A stretch of DNA of 38,287 bases from Anaerolineae bacterium (GCA_029262755.1 JAJCYU010000209.1:1-38287); one strand, 5' to 3'; counted from the stretch's first letter, positions 36,601-38,287 are shown. The notes: generated by a model not told the origin, from the letters alone. Numbers and translations: made by a program.

Positions 36601-38287
36601 GCCGGCGCCGCAGCTGTCGGTGTCGTAGAGATAGGTCACGCCGGCCGGCAGTGTCTCGGCCACCGAGACGCCCGTGGCGTCGGAGGGGCCGAAGTTGGTC
36701 ACGTCAATCGTGTAGACGATCAGGCTGCCGGGCACGCCGGAGCCGGAGGCCGACTTCGCGATGCCCAGGTCGGCCGTGGCCGCCACGGTGACGTTGGTGG
36801 GGCCGTCGCTGTTGTTGGCGCCGGAGGGATCAGCCGTCGCCGCGCTGACGCTCGCCGAGTTCGAGAGAACGCTGCCGCCCGCCACGCCCTCGTCCACCAA
36901 GGCGTCGATCACGATGGTGGCGCTGCCGCCGGCCGGGATTCCGGGCAGCTGACAGGTGACCACCTGGGTCGGCGAGGCCGTGCAGCTGCCGACCGCGCCG
37001 GAGACCGCGGCGCCCGCGAAAGCCGTGCCCGCGGGCAGGGCGTCCGTCACGACGACGTCCTCGGCCGCGCTGGGGCCGGCGTTCGCGACGTCCAAGGTGT
37101 ACTGCACCACCTCGCCCGCCGTTACGACGGCCGGCGACGCGGACTTCGAGATCGACAGGTCCGCCGAACCCTCCACCTGCGTCTCGGCGAAGGCGATGCT
37201 GTTGGCGTTGTTCGGGTCGTGGCTGTCGCTGGCCGCCTCGGCCGAGTTGTTGAGCTGGGTGCCATCGGGCAGGTTGGGGTCAACGTCCGCGGTGATGATC
37301 ACCGTGCTCGTCGTGCCGCTGATGACGGTGCCCAGGTTGCAGTCGATCTGGATGGCGCCCGAGACCAGCGGGGTCTCCGAGCACGTGGCGCCCGTGATCG
37401 AGGCCACGGTCAGCCCGGCAGGCAGAATATCCTGCATCGTGCTGTTGTCGGCTGTCGAGGGGCCGTTGTTCGTCACGTCGATGGTGTAGACCACCTGGTC
37501 GCCGGCCGTGACCGGGTCCGGACTGTCCACCTTGGTGACCTCGAGATCAGAGGTGTCCACGATCTGGACGAAGACCTCGGCGTCGTTGTTGGAGAGGTCC
37601 GGGTCCGGCGTGCCGATGCAGGTATCGCTGACCGTCGTGACCGTCACCTTGTTTTGCAACGTCTGCGTCTCGTCGGCGCGCACCGTCACGCGCACGGTCC
37701 AGCGGCCGGTGCCCGCGCCGCTGCCGGACGGCTCCAGGGGGTCGGTCAGGTCGCAGGTGAATGTGCCGGTGCCGGAGACACAAGTGGCCGGGCGATCGCT
37801 GACCGGAGCGCCCTGGATTACAAGGCCGGGCGACCCAAAGATGTCGTCGGTGATGCGCACGCCGCGGGCGTACGACGGCCCGTTGTTGTCCACGGTGATG
37901 ATGTACTCGAACTCTTCGCCCGCGGCGACAGAGCCACCCGAGCCGGCGACCTTCATGATCATCAGGTCCGCGCGGTCCTTGACCAGGTCGCACTCGGTGT
38001 CCGTGTCGTCGGCGTCACCGACCATGGGGTTCATGATCGTGACGGTGTTGCAGATCTGCGCCTCGCCGCACTCGGTAGTGGCCACAAAGTCCGGCCCCAC
38101 GACGAATCCCATACGATAGATGTAGGTGCTCGAGGCCGGGATGTCGATGGTGCCGCAGGTGACGTCGACCATGCCGCTCACGGGCGCACCCGGCGTACAG
38201 GTGGCCGGCGGCGGCAGCGTGTCGGCGGCATAGATCACGTTGGCCGGCACCGTGTCGCTGATGACCACACCGGAGACGGCGAAGTCG
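3619..38287 (-). CDS. Giant DUF11-repeat protein (5' end beyond window edge)
   Basis: One uninterrupted reading frame of at least 11,555 codons, ending in TAG at 3619-3621. The frame is open through the right edge (DFAVSGVVISDTVP...), so the start codon and any signal peptide lie outside; internal GTG codons such as 38268 are not starts. By eye it holds ~78 tandem DUF11-type (PF01345/TIGR01451-like) beta-sandwich modules, typically ADL-x-I-x-K...AGE-x-x-x-YT...V-x-N-x-GPS-x-A...V-x-D-x-LP-x-G...C...C-x-LG-x-L...N-x-A-x-V...DP-x-x-x-NN. A 623-residue non-DUF11 tip follows. Composition is rich in Asp, Thr, Val, Ala, Gly and poor in Lys/Arg. No transmembrane segment, LPxTG sorting motif, RTX repeats or PEP-CTERM is visible, so the anchoring mode is unknown. 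DUF11 proteins are generally extracellular or surface stalks and adhesins; a stalk of this length is inferred here. Modules are organised in groups of 4 and 12 (see repeat entries). Codon use is coherent and no frameshift is seen. Confidence 0.97.
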   Translation of the reverse strand, partial: DFAVSGVVISDTVPANVIYAADTLPPPATCTPGAPVSGMVDVTCGTIDIPASSTYIYRMGFVVGPDFVATTECGEAQICNTVTIMNPMVGDADDTDTECDLVKDRADLMIMKVAGSGGSVAAGEEFEYIITVDNNGPSYARGVRITDDIFGSPGLVIQGAPVSDRPATCVSGTGTFTCDLTDPLEPSGSGAGTGRWTVRVTVRADETQTLQNKVTVTTVSDTCIGTPDPDLSNNDAEVFVQIVDTSDLEVTKVDSPDPVTAGDQVVYTIDVTNNGPSTADNSTMQDILPAGLTVASITGATCSETPLVSGAIQIDCNLGTVISGTTSTVIITADVDPNLPDGTQLNNSAEAASDSHDPNNANSIAFAETQVEGSADLSISKSASPAVVTAGEVVQYTLDVANAGPSAAEDVVVTDALPAGTAFAGAAVSGAVGSCTASPTQVVTCQLPGIPAGGSATIVIDALVDEGVAGGSVLSNSASVSAATADPSGANNSDGPTNVTVAATADLGIAKSASGSGVPGSLIVYTIDVTNFGPSDATGVSVAETLPAGVTYLYDTDSCGAGGTPCSLGTIPAGETVSFEVGVTVDEDATGLLSNVATVSATTTDPDAGNDSASANVLARPTADLRILKVGKPDVRVEPGGTLTYTILVDNLGSGTAMGVIVTDTLISDGAYEITAISGAVCTPGVGAYSGSTVLTCVLPDLDPGQQQLVEIVVDVSAAANSINNVASVTSDASDPNTGNNQSTVEHQVGFDPNAPPAPPPTTDLAVSKSADAASATAGGSIDYTINVTNTGVITADNVSVIDRVPAGVTITSFGPAGCTTGTAGSGADPFQCGLGALAPGATAVVTYTATVDPNLPEGSVLENDVTVLSDTLDENNANNRASVITPVTTEADLAISKSASPDPVTAGEPLQYTLTITNGGASAARSVLLEDPLPAGVNYVGATVLGGSGTCSVSPGGLVTCDLGTLLLDQTVRVVFDTLVDASVAPGSSLTNTASVSSATSDPSTANNAVAPGVAVAVVAEADLGVSKTASPSPAQAGEPLTYSIVVTNDGPSDVTDALVTDTLPAEVSYSFATDPSCSEAAGVVSCGPLTVPAGGSVSFDIIVDVDADAGGAPLTNVVEVDSPSVDDPSAGNDSDTLISPSVALGADLRITKFAKPDESILAGESLSYTLIVQNLGPGEATNVLVNDVLVANGTFDLSAINADVSGNQTGATCGPAPATGVGPTYAVTCTLPSLPVDNAAGDGTWIMSFDVTSDEAISLNDTATVVSSAPDPDGSNNDAVVERSLQASADLALSKTADPVAPTAGELVTYTLTVTNTGPSEAPAVVLMDQLPAGIAPVSAAATGGGSCIVEGSGKVTCAMGDLADAAVETVTIVGLVSAAVPDGTSLCNNAMATSDAFDTDGTDSFAQACVDVGAEADLSISKSGAPDPATAGEAVQYTLVVGNAGPSNAASVVVTDALPSGVSYTGATILGGSGTCALQLPNTVTCNVGTLAAGGSLTVLVNGIVDSSVAPGAGVLVNTAGVSSPTPDPTGGDNAVSVPGSVVLSADLSVSKTSSPNPAVPGGELTYAVTVVNNGPSDVPDAEVVDVLPLEATFLYATHPSCVLSAGTGPGGADEVICSPLAVAAGGSLSFEIVVEIDDDAAGSVSNAVGVGSLSGIPDPNPANNDPPPTVTNLDATADLKITKFGKPDGEIVAGETVTYTLVVQNLGPSTAADVFLNDLMVASGAFRVTGIDADVLSNQTGEACTPPSPPDVPSAGNQLSISCTLPFLAPDNAAQDGTWIVEVTAVADEAISLNNSATVDHDGDDPDMTNNMAMAEREITASADLALSKSTDEPVKIAGGTITYTLQVTNTGPSAAPDVVVMDQMPTGISPTGASASPSGSCTLGAGGKVTCQLGTLADGESRAITISGPVATDIVSGTLLCNDAMASSGAFDDDSTNHFAQACVTVQTEVDLVIAKSDTPDPVTAGAALQYVIQVGNAGPSAATGVVVTDTLPAALSFVGVNVIGGTGTESCGFALPSFLSCSLGTLDAGDTRTILLDTFVDPATPAGTDVFTNTAGVSSDGGETDDTNNTASEATSVQASADLGVSKTAEPNPAVAGESLTYEIVVTNDGPSAVSDALVTDTLPAGTTFVFASGAVCSEPSTGVVECGPLALDPDESVVIEITVNVAEDASGDFLTNVVEVDSPTVDDPNAANDSDTLLTALNGAADLRIQKFVKPDGSVAAGDLVTYTLIVDNFGPSAAANVRITDVMVSDGLYQLVAVTDNQGGACTTAPGLATDTVGPNYRAEVDCSLASLAAFERWEVVVVAEAGDEAISLNNEALVFSDAVDGDTSNNFAAGAIQVTAEADLVVTKSDDPDPVTAGETVTYTVDVTNGGPSTAENVVLMDLLPPELNVLGVAGPSCTVETFGDGRQQVTCGVGTLAVGASGTVTITALVDADVPDGSVIVNGALATADTFDPNNGNNNVNEPTTVAALSTMTISKVDTLDPVVAGETVAYIVNVTNSGPSTARNVRLIDIVGADDWPFLTLLAAEITGGAGAGCFAEPVTYSVQCDLGDLSVGENRAIFLTFALDPSTPAGTILDDVLALDVDSPIALGPFTDITEDTTVDHLADVGITKTALDATPTAGGDLTYRIDVSNDGPSTAFNLQVTDLLDADLSYLYATSATCTEAAQLVTCDVGDLLPGQSLSFEITVEVDEAASGTLDNTATVTWESLDATAAGTGSGGSAADLETVNLDAVADLAVKKYGLNGSVAAGETISYTVVVDNWGPSVATGVIITDVISSDGAFTITGIDPEGVCAATTPATPAAAGPGNATITCDITSIAPNEQLVFTIGVTADEAQQISNTATIASDAADPDVSNNQAMAVLSVDAEADLAITKTQSGGDLMAGGTVEWTVTVTNIGDSTAPNSTLFDRLPPGIVLTAVGGDVSLASCDTGTPGDPADLFRCGLGTLAVGETATAILTASIPSDLPDDTVLENDAWAGSDAFDPDNSNNQASTISIVNSFTEIGVSKSPSVNPVAAGDEMDYLLTVENLGSAVAYDVTVEDTLPAVYELLGTSIARGVGITTAGQGGACTLGGLGVNCQLGAMPVGEVVHITLHVRVRPDAVPPAVISGDTTVGNSVIATASNADGDTDSHTETITRVTDIGVEKTALDPTIIAGDEVTFEITVSNDGPSDYNVDPGSGAIVLTDVYDAAVLEFLSDTDSCSVTVPGVLSCTIGTLQAGGSVTFRVTFRVLEDAPLGLTTNSATVPEPPATTDPNTANNFDDADTFVEAHADLRVLKFGKPDGQVAAGETLTYTLIVDNLGPSFAHGVVVTDDIVADGPFSTAVADADVGDTYTTESCSVIVISPTRQQVVCSLGADDMPVFDPSNGEGSWTILVAVTASEAMDINDYARVSSDDLDPDFGNNTAFVQHEVTAVADLSVSKTSIGQLGPNDCAGTVFASIGDVTPGGLITYTLTATNSGPSTADNVVLVDRLPAGITVLGYTADQGSCATGTPGSALDRFTCGLGELAVGASAVVTISALADADLGEGVLENDVTVSSDSFDDNNANNATSQISTLQPRADLAIAKDAPATVLAGTGIEYSLTVTNTGLSMAEDVEVVDTLPAGVSFTGSSIVGAGGTCAETTTGTVVCQLGNVMPGDVVRITLRGQVDATTGGTLSNIATVTTDTVDPCDTNDTATADTAVALGADLRIEKTVDNNMPTAGETVRYTIKVTNLGPSAAMTVTVTDTLPSGVTYLTDSTGGDCDASGPPLVICSLGDLPPGGMTSFTIDATVDADVPDGTALTNTATVGSETPDPNTDNNTDAIEVIVGSGYDLRIQKFVKPDNEASAGDTVTYTVLVDNFGPSTAGNLIVTDTMIASGPYVVEAITSTVGGAPMGACAAAAPSAIGTPTGGPNFEFNFRCDLGTLDQFGRWEIVVVASAQDAISLNNQACVVADGLDADIGNNCVDRALRIEATADLALDKRVNGLVATTATVGNPIHGGDIVTYTLTTTNNGPSQAENVVLTDQIPPELNVDVPGITAVVSDPAGTGSCSLTPANELTCGLGTLNAGATAVVTYTAWIDAEVPNFTELENGALATADTFDPTIANNYSVAEVETFAIAELELTKTDEPDPVVAGEIVTYEIVIFNTGPSPAPNVVIHDTIGPDDWPYLTLQSFGLTGGEADCNADHVTFNVFCDVGSIEVEGSRILTLSFAVDPNTPDGFVLDDEIGTVSTAGSGVSVGFLFASDTTETTAVVNESAVALTKTAVSRSQTPAGTDEFGNLIAVAGGTLTYELSVTNEGPSTAFNVAVSDTLDAAYSYLYATSATCSEAAQLVTCDLGDLLPGETRSFEITVEVDDAAEGPIDNTAEVTWESADATPAGTGSGGTASDDETVAVAQIADLRITKYGKPDGSVRAGENLSYTIVVDNLGPSVARSILVTDVLSSDGVFTIEDIDTGGACSSVSLATPATVGPGNVAFTCVIDDMAVYEQVIFDVIVTADEDQSINNTASVISQQAEDLDQSNNQALVQHEVTTVADLEISKVQSGGDLIAGGTIEWTIGVTNNGTSTAENVAVFDRLPPGIVVTDVTGDASLASCATGTPGSAVDQLTCGLGTLADGESATFTIVADLDDGLPDGTTLENDACTYSDEFDPVNVDNCTSTISEIASTATLEISKADAPDPVNAGELLDYTITVTNTGPSVAMDVAITDVLPAGVALLSSGITRGVGGTPAGSGGSCVYAPAGNTVDCQMGAMPVGEVVEIALSLQVLPSAVPGDEADGDVTLTNTAGAAASNADLVSTSEDTTVFRVTDLSITKTAQDAAPTAGGQVTFELVVTNNGPSDYNGDNGIVVTDTFDTAVLAYAVDSGSCVVSGAGELECPIGQLGAGDSVAFEIIFDVLADSPLGLQAANSALVGAPTDTLDPDLSNNADDADLDVNSVADLRVLKFGKPDGTVRAGENLTYTLIVDNLGPSFGHGVVVTDEILSDGLFEIVSINPDVNGSFIAPTCAPAPGSFSQRATVTCTLNEDLPRFEPGNGLGRWVIEIVVTGEDGASINDIASVTSNDLDPDASNNQAIAQHEVTEVADLSIDKTALGQVGFEDCIGTISEVPDAVTPGLLITYTLSVNNAGPSPAENTQVSDRLPAGLQVIDYAADGGSCSTGTPGSAVDRMVCTLGELLPGETRLITITALVDPRISEPQGIEAVIENDALVTSNVFDDDNSDNVDSSIVSIDGRADLMLIKEAPAAVLAGDPIQYLIQVFNRGPSMAHNVKVFDSLPAELTLLNAYVVNHPGTCAELGSGPTVTLVTCDLGTMLPTDGAAIVVNAVVDADASGTIDNEASVNSNATLDFCQANNVAEVVTEIGTGADLAIDKSVDDNMPTAGQTVRFTLDVTNLGPSDAIGVVVTDTLPAGLTYLTDSLGGACDASSPPLVVCDLGDFTPGQSQSFTIDATVDAGVAEGTPLVNSAEVQSETPDGNQGNNVDAAEIIVRAVHDLRIQKFVKPDNVASAGETVTYTVRVQNFGPSVARNLIISDVMLADGPYVVSAITSTVLGAPAGSCTATPPSAIGTPAGGPNFEFRFDCALDALAVNGEWEVVLIAEAQDEITLNNEACITSDGTDPNTGNNCVDRAILIDSSADLQLEKRVNGLLSDTVVVGDPSDGGEIVTYTIAVENLGPSASENVVIADLIPDEITVIAPSLAITGAGSCALSPANELACGLDTMAAGEIVTVTFEAWVDADVPAGTRLANGATVRADTADPDNSNDYGVAELIATPEADLSLMKTAQPATVTAGTALQYTIVVSNTGPSTARDVVVIDDLPDGLSVTGTQILDGTSLPVAGASCATELGTNVLTCTVGDLDVDETVRVVVDTLVDADLTSVDNPLTNAASVVSGTTDPSAINNSDSVDVALEHDAPVEITKTAVSRSTTPGGDDDGGTIVATAGGTLSYEIVVENPGPSTAFGVVVTDTLDAAYTYLYSTSAGCSAAGQDVTCDLGDLQPGESRSFEIVVAVDAAAEGPIANEAFAAWTLGDGTLLGTADDESTPVAQIADLKVRKYGKPDGSVRAGENLTYTVVIDNLGPSVARDVLITDIISSDNVFTIQAIDDNGVCDAGITPAITPGVTTGGPGDFVFTCAIDELDVLEQQLLTLVVRAEEDQSINNTVSIGSGQAEDPDQSNNDAIVEHDVTTVADLELSKVQSGGTLIAGETIEWTVTVTNTGPSTAENVIVYDRLPPGITVTDVTGDATLAGCSTGTPGSAADRLSCGLGTLAAGESASFTIVADLDDNLPDGTLLENDACAFSDEYDANNANNCASTITEIASVAELEITKSDAPDPVIAGERLEYAISVTNNGSSVAHDVFVNDNLPAGMSLVSYEILRGVSGTPSGSGGVCQDYSGGFGVVGCQLGDMPVGEFVSIQLEVAVAPDAVPAADVDGSILVTNAVSANGSNAPLVNGSAQTTINRVTDLSIDKIALDDTPVAGEQVTYQITVSNAGPSDYNGDDGIVVTDTYDIAVLSYAVDSDTCALAAAGVLECSIGQLEVGDSTSFEITFDVLANSPLGNQVANSAEVPVPADTTDPNLANNVDDADTFIESVADLRVLKFGKPDGSVRAGELLTYTLFVDNLGPSFGHSVFVTDEIVSDGVFDIVSINPDVNGSFFGPPAPACEVIAPPSAGAGAPAPVFDISQRATVSCELGGDLPLFEPGSGQGRWVVEIVVRSDDGVDINNYASTQSADDDPDASNNTALAQHEVTEVADLSIVKTALGQVGPEDCFDTILELDDAVTPGLLMTYTLTINNAGPSVAENVQVIDRLPVGLTVIDYAADGGSCATGTPGSALDRFTCGLGDVGVGETRLVTITTLADPTLSEPQGVEAILENDVIVTSDVLDIDNFNNQDSHLASIEGRADLAISKVGPDSVLAGDPIQYTLVVTNTGPSMAHTVVVTDALPAAVTLTGSVVIGAGGACNEGPTDAVTCELGNMMPGQVATIVLSGVVDEDATGDLVNLAGVRSVTLDPCLDDNSTAFITELGTGADLVIEKTVEDNMPTAGGDVRFTLKVTNLGPSDAINVVVTDTLPVSVTYVTDSTGGLCSLAAPGPNGEDVLVCAIGDIAAGDMRTITIDADVDPAVADETVLKNVAETSSDTADLDTSNNMDMIEIVVQAINDLRIFKFVKPDDSVQAGDTITYTVFVDNLGPSVARNVLMTDTMVASGPYTVTSVTADLGGVCTPAVPPAVPVNNSNFLFEFGCGLDALGVLDRWTIELVAIAADEISLNNEARVLSDGTDPDPSNNFVDVSLNIDGTADLALEKRVDGALSTTAVVGDPADGGQIVTYAISVTNQGPSAAENVIVTDALPPEMNVVVTSLTATVDDPFHLASCELTPDNLITCGLGTINAGGMGLIRFEAWIDADVPAGTELENGASVTADTFDPSLANNFGTAEVEAAALSDIFLQKQDAPDPVVAGEFVEYRIVARNDGPSVARNVRLLDNHGSDFQYLELVDVSTNGGPEAECHPVELGNAIRCDLGDMPVGETRVVTLRFLVDPSAPGPLTLTDNLTIFGDSPLTVAAGSDTTESTVVAYEAPVTISKTAVSRSQTPAGTDEQGNLIAVAGGTLTFEITVANPGPSTAYGVVVTDTLPAEFTYLYATSATCAGGPPVTCTLGDLLPGESGTFEIVVAVDAAAEGPITNTAETGWTLADGTALFNSDDETVAVAQLADLRIKKYGKPDGDVRAGELLTYTVVVDNLGPSVARGNLITDILSSDNVFDIVEFDTGGVCDGGIFDAAGAPLAIPAIGVGPGDVLVTCAVDDLTVYEQIILTVVVTADEDQSINNTATVLSLQAEDPDQDNNRAMVLHDVTTIADLEIDKVQSGGSLIAGEDIEWTVSVTNLGPSTAENVTVLDRLPPGIVVTAMSGDAGLGSCETGTAGSAFDQLTCGLGTLDAGQSATFVITADIDADLPDGTILENDVHVASDEYDDNNANNFASTLSTVESLAVLTIEKEVEPAALAAGESQTVEILLINDGPSVAMDVWVGDILPFPGLLVTDWQILRGQLDSPAGSGGSCVIDNPGNPSAIVECQLGSMPVGERVQVLLTVFAPPNLIPPGDVDGTISGENEAAAAGSNAAFVSALAPVEYERVTDLRAEKSVLDNTPVAGEQVTFSVTVWNDGPSDYNSSLDDIVVVDTFDTAVLAYLVDSDDCALTAPGELTCTIGQLPAGESSTFEITFAVLENAPLGPSVNVAEVPVPLATEDPNPDNNIDDADIFVESVSDLRIEKFGKPDGSVRAGELLTYTLIVDNLGPSWAHNVAITDEIVSDGVFDIVSINPDVNSDYAGPTCVIDGPNNGLFNAPAPQTDLNQRATVRCALGEDMPVFDPPATSGRWIVEIVVTADEGVDINNLASVSSSDIDPDNSNNTALAQHEVTEVSDLEVSKSAVGMVGPEACGAPPLPMPDMVTPGLMLTYTVVVTNTGPSDAENVQLTDRLPYGLTLVGYSLDRGRCATGTPGSAADKLTCGLGDMNVGDTATLTVNALVDFDYPDLGWLENDAFALSDNFDDDNADNYVSNLTQAKARADLAITKSGPAAVTAGEAIQYQLTVANAGPSLARDVVVTDTLPADVTFVSAQVFGSAGSCAEGLTDAITCELGDLAPGTVVTIVINGQVDADAPAGPISNVAGVTSATTDPCLADNTADATTEIGTVADLVVDKTASTNEPVAGGTIEYTISVTNDGPSDAENVVVTDTLPVGITAVLTDPTPPTCQILAGAGPGGVDLVVCTFGTMVAGQMESFTILADVDPNLTPGTLVKNTALATSTTPDPDAENSMDMVLGRVVTIADLRVRKFGKPDETVRAGELLTYTIIVDNLGPSFANSVVVTDEIVSDGVFDIVSVNADVGLDFGGAASCDPTSGTFSQRAEVVCRLDTQLATFDPGSSNGRWTVEIVVTAPETQDINDVASVSSLDVDPDPSNNEAYVEHEILDTSDIAVVKTAVGEVVGEACFIEPVTDQVTAGLGMTYTIQVTNFGPSTAENAILIDRLPAGVTVTGYETTIGGCETGTAGSGIDKLTCGLGSIPVGGTETVTITAVVDPALADGSILENDAFAISDNIEPLNPNNYDSNLTVVGTNADLVVSKSDTPDDGVLAGEAIRYTLTVTNTGPSVATEVLLTDDIPAGVTVDAATVLGVGVPCTVLANGDVACDLGALAVGEIALIQIDALVDSDAIPGGANALVLDNVATVDAATSDCDTADNTTVNAHTALRLADLEIVKTMSDVTPIAGRELVYTLEVTNLGPSDSDPTAPVIVIDTLPADVTFEIDTDACVEGPEDTLTCTLPPLAAGQSTSFDVTVEVDPDATPSVGPVPDPTWLTNMATVSVATADDTVDPGAPNSGNNRTVASAFVETSADLRVRKFGKPDGTVRAGELLTYSILVDNLGPSFAHGVVVTDEIVSDGVFDIVSINPDITGDFAGSTSCVLEAPSGSPTTVTAANAVGGVGAELITDISQRATVSCELTELPVFGPPNGEGRWIIEIVVTADEGVSINNVASVSSDDDYDENFANNEAFAQHEVTEVSDLRVSKESAGEVRDLGCDPLYTITPDRVSAGRTLLYTVTVVNGGPSTAENVLLVDRLPPGVVVTDYAVVDGDGLAAGDCDTGTPGNPLDKLTCGLGTLAVGDERILTVTASVAEGVPDGARLENDVFVTSDLFDDDNTANYASTITLVDASADLALSKTATPTAVTAGEQLEYALRVTNLGPSTAQAVVISDTLDADLTYLGFQVVGGVGSCSVDIANLVTCELGAVDVGQTVTVLIRTLVNEDATTTQIDNTAVVSSDTADPCPDNNTADASVGVGQNADLAILKTASDLTPVAGEEVSFRIDVLNNGPSDALNVVVTDTVPAGLAFRNQNDFCSQAGSLITCEVPLPAPDNRLANGERYTFDLVFDVTPDVAPGALITNVAHVSSDTPDGFLANNSDPADLYIRTVADLRVRKFGKPDARVRAGEILTYTIIVDNLGPSFAHGTVVTDEIVSSELFDIVAVDPDVNGNRPTAVCRVTSPNDGALDVAVPNAGAGAPGAALIEDIVERATLTCELPDTPDGSPPFSDDDLETFGGPFGPSAGRWVIELAVTAKQTSSINDVASVSSLDVDPDQSNNEAYVEHQIIDAADLAVTKTAMGQNHTGCSNGMTAIIDEVTAGGELVYTVVVVNQGPSDAENVVLTDRLPPGIVVTDYHLDAPRAETTSCNTGTSGSAIDKLTCGIGLLRSPRDGQPGEVATLTITSTINTDVGDGTILENDAYAISDHIDLDNGDNYVSNLTTVNTRADLVLDVLSEGEFMGMATLGPNPAIAGDIVTYGIVVTNTGKSDARGVSVTVKLPEGMRLRGGIEPGAVTTVLLDGAGGATTNAAAAGLAAVDAEGYETRQAPGAIGAVCVENPVSPELLTCTMPDNPAGLLPAMDVWRFLLVAQIDSDVVPPPDTMISLELFVQVSSRTEDPCPENDLQFETTPIVRRSSVFISKTDTTDPVMAGDRERYRVRFGSNGPSDADQVRITDTLPIGFKFSHCAPLDPNDRVGCSVVAGDGVNTPQIVRLDAITMTNMVMFEDLGVLAAGDVFEFYLVADVDPGYLLDGRGDVGAGSACQAFAIATGWPFWAANDIQIGSRTDNGRVKDNFDTECTRVEAKADLRVTKTDVLDDGDGFLECDPVGPGGMVTYQVVVTNDGMADAADVYLVDWLPDEGVALDPAQVMVEVQGDPDAFVDVRDDGRITVQIGNDPSLMRMGPTMRGRLNAGNAVTVTIGVMVLESAECGSVLNNRAIVETRENNIEFPALSTPTFDPDLSNNETVESTQVECAGLEIRKTVAVNGECPGRGGQVQVPVGRDVTFCLEVSNVGSTFLTGIRITDTLKTSREPWPMVVFTDTLRGGADGKLPLRPGETVNLSYTVDGDLIECGLVMNGATATAEAVNSGFTPLPCVPVEPAPETSVTLFVPCGGADTRLQLPVLGTGDCETWIQIQNVGTEPTTGFLVIWGEPGACPPQAAGPLKVECTGLLRPGSAWTYTSDLLPPGGQSAIVYTMNAQDLVTGPDGNEKPFDQLACESLFNLIVGNHARWFDFDRAYSNGGTFRGPLGGVGQQVELDFGEHVGQPLAVSVNRTCGDPTDPNRPVSAAYTGIGTDAHGVENPVDGGYTYHAPLVYADVAQLNSTLYIHNSGIRCTSLELWFTSIDNCLRPILGDVLSLAPGETVSFDPNTVIGPGWLGGAWIRSSQPLGMVVDTLGPNHFSSYRGVPGELNIPAADEFFTLGSQINYAPLTYSEYQGWDTAIAVQNLSGTYAAKVKVYFLDRSGDIITTLVDWICPHGTQVFFLPVIEGIPGNWVGSARVESQEWTVGGTPLVDPPRIQSIVILEKWSDPARTERREAVAYNMLTEQLAYDWQIGSRKGGLSDGSAVIAIPLLAKGNRGITSELAITNLVPKPGFTDYAIYIYDQNGLVDYYCQKLNEKQVEYIDLNAQGAIRQGFLGSAVISATFWEHDVFDDQGRFQRNLVGLGAVAVERIGGTLGEPDVPGDESKAFEGVPIFTPYIPQRVPLCPGQGGAPPPGPRR
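3622..5490 (-). other. C-terminal tip: about four related beta-sandwich-like domains, not DUF11
   Basis: The last 623 residues of the giant protein contain four imperfect repeats, each opening with a Pro-Leu strand and an 'I-x-(V/I)-x-N' strand: LQLPVLG...WIQIQNVG (from ~5430), APLVYAD...LYIHNSG (~4857), APLTYSEY...AIAVQNLSG (~4505) and IPLLAKG...LAITNLV (~4085). The later copies end in a G-W/F-L/V-G-(S/G)-A-x-(V/I) strand (GWLGGAWIRSSQPL, NWVGSARVESQ, GFLGSAVISATFWEH). They are richer in aromatics than the stalk. I recall similar domains at the ends of large Chloroflexota surface proteins but cannot name the family. The protein ends GQGGAPPPGPRR with no recognisable sorting signal. A ligand-binding tip or an anchoring region are both possible. 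Confidence 0.6.
5491..6369 (-). repeat. Terminal DUF11-like modules M77-M78
   Basis: M77 (6369-5863) and M78 (from 5862) no longer follow the four-slot pattern. Both retain the Lys (VTKTD; IRKTV), Asp (LVDWLP; ITDTLK) and Asn (VLNNRA; VMNGAT) positions. M77 has an extended middle (to ~170 residues), and M78 is short and leads into the C-terminal tip. They may form the transition between stalk and tip. Confidence 0.7.
6370..11871 (-). repeat. C-proximal DUF11 block: tetrads T17-T19 (M65-M76)
   Basis: Three tetrads starting at 11871, 10179 and 8451, all with the KFGKPD slot-1 module. They resemble the third tetrad of the super-repeats, so only this flavour continues here: SDGVFDIVS in M65 and M69, GRW in all three, and a TGT/TGTPG-x...KLTCG slot-2 module with an extra Cys. 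M73, M75 and M76 have long loops. M75 (7443-6880) has lost the conserved Lys, Asp and Asn together. M76 has an unusual C-terminal half (ATGWPFWAANDIQ) instead of the normal N-x-A strand. Confidence 0.82.
11872..16860 (-). repeat. Super-repeat 4: 12 DUF11 modules (M53-M64)
   Basis: Tetrads start at 16860 (KFVKPD), 15210 (KYGKPD) and 13557 (KFGKPD). Order is preserved: M54 PPEMNV, M55 (DFQYLEL variant of the DDWP module), M56 SRSQTPAGTDEQGN and LYATSATC, M58 SGGSLIAGEDIEWT, M60 DYN, M62 VGMVGPEAC. M53 and M58 lack the second Cys pair present in super-repeats 2 and 3. M64 has already lost the DDNMPTAG signature. Length 4989 bp. Confidence 0.85.
16861..21855 (-). repeat. Super-repeat 3: 12 DUF11 modules (M41-M52)
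   Basis: Tetrads start at 21855 (KFVKPD), 20190 (KYGKPD) and 18558 (KFGKPD). The closest sibling is super-repeat 2: M29/M41 share the PSAIGTP-x-GGPNFEF stretch and the extra Cys pair, as do M34/M46. The third module (M43, 21006-20593) breaks the pattern: it lacks the DDWP-x-L signature of the corresponding M19 and M31 and instead resembles slot-3 modules of the N-proximal block. Length 4995 bp. Confidence 0.85.
21856..26826 (-). repeat. Super-repeat 2: 12 DUF11 modules (M29-M40)
   Basis: Tetrads start at 26826 (KFVKPD), 25125 (KYGKPD) and 23508 (KFGKPD). The module order is the same as in super-repeat 1: DDWPYL (M31), SYLYATSATC (M32), SGGDLIAGGTIEWT (M34), RGVGGTPAGSGGSC (M35), DYN (M36), LGQVGFEDC (M38), DDNMPTAGQTVRFT (M40). 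M29 and M34 carry an extra pair of Cys around the last two strands, shared only with super-repeat 3. M32 has an A-B loop insertion (SRSQTPAGTDEFGN) absent from M20. Length 4971 bp. Confidence 0.85.
26827..31653 (-). repeat. Super-repeat 1: 12 DUF11 modules (M17-M28)
   Basis: First of four 12-module units. Its three tetrads start at 31653 (KFVKPD), 30060 (KYGLNG, the K-P-D triplet shortened by one residue) and 28449 (KFGKPD). Landmarks that recur in the later units: a DDWPFL module (M19), SYLYATSATC (M20), SGGDLMAGGTVEWT (M22), ARGVG...GQGGAC (M23), DYN insertion (M24), IGQLGPNDC (M26) and DNNMPTAGETVRYT (M28). Length 4827 bp. Confidence 0.85.
31654..37971 (-). repeat. N-proximal DUF11 block: tetrads T1-T4 (M1-M16)
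   Basis: Four four-module units with boundaries at 37971, 36420, 34845, 33246 and 31653. Slot 1 is the KPD-type module: M1 is degenerate at this motif (KVAGSGG), M5 has KVGKPD, M9 KFAKPD and M13 KFGKPD. Slots 2-4 keep their own signatures: slot 2 ALSK...YTL-x-VTNTGPS; slot 3 SISKS...QYTL-x-V-x-NAGPS with GG-x-GTC; slot 4 GVSKT...VTNDGPS. M8 and M16 are especially similar (CSE...CGPL and NVVEVDSP). M10 and M14 carry a second Cys pair near their C-terminal strands. In the giant protein this block follows a partial module at 38287-37972. Confidence 0.85.
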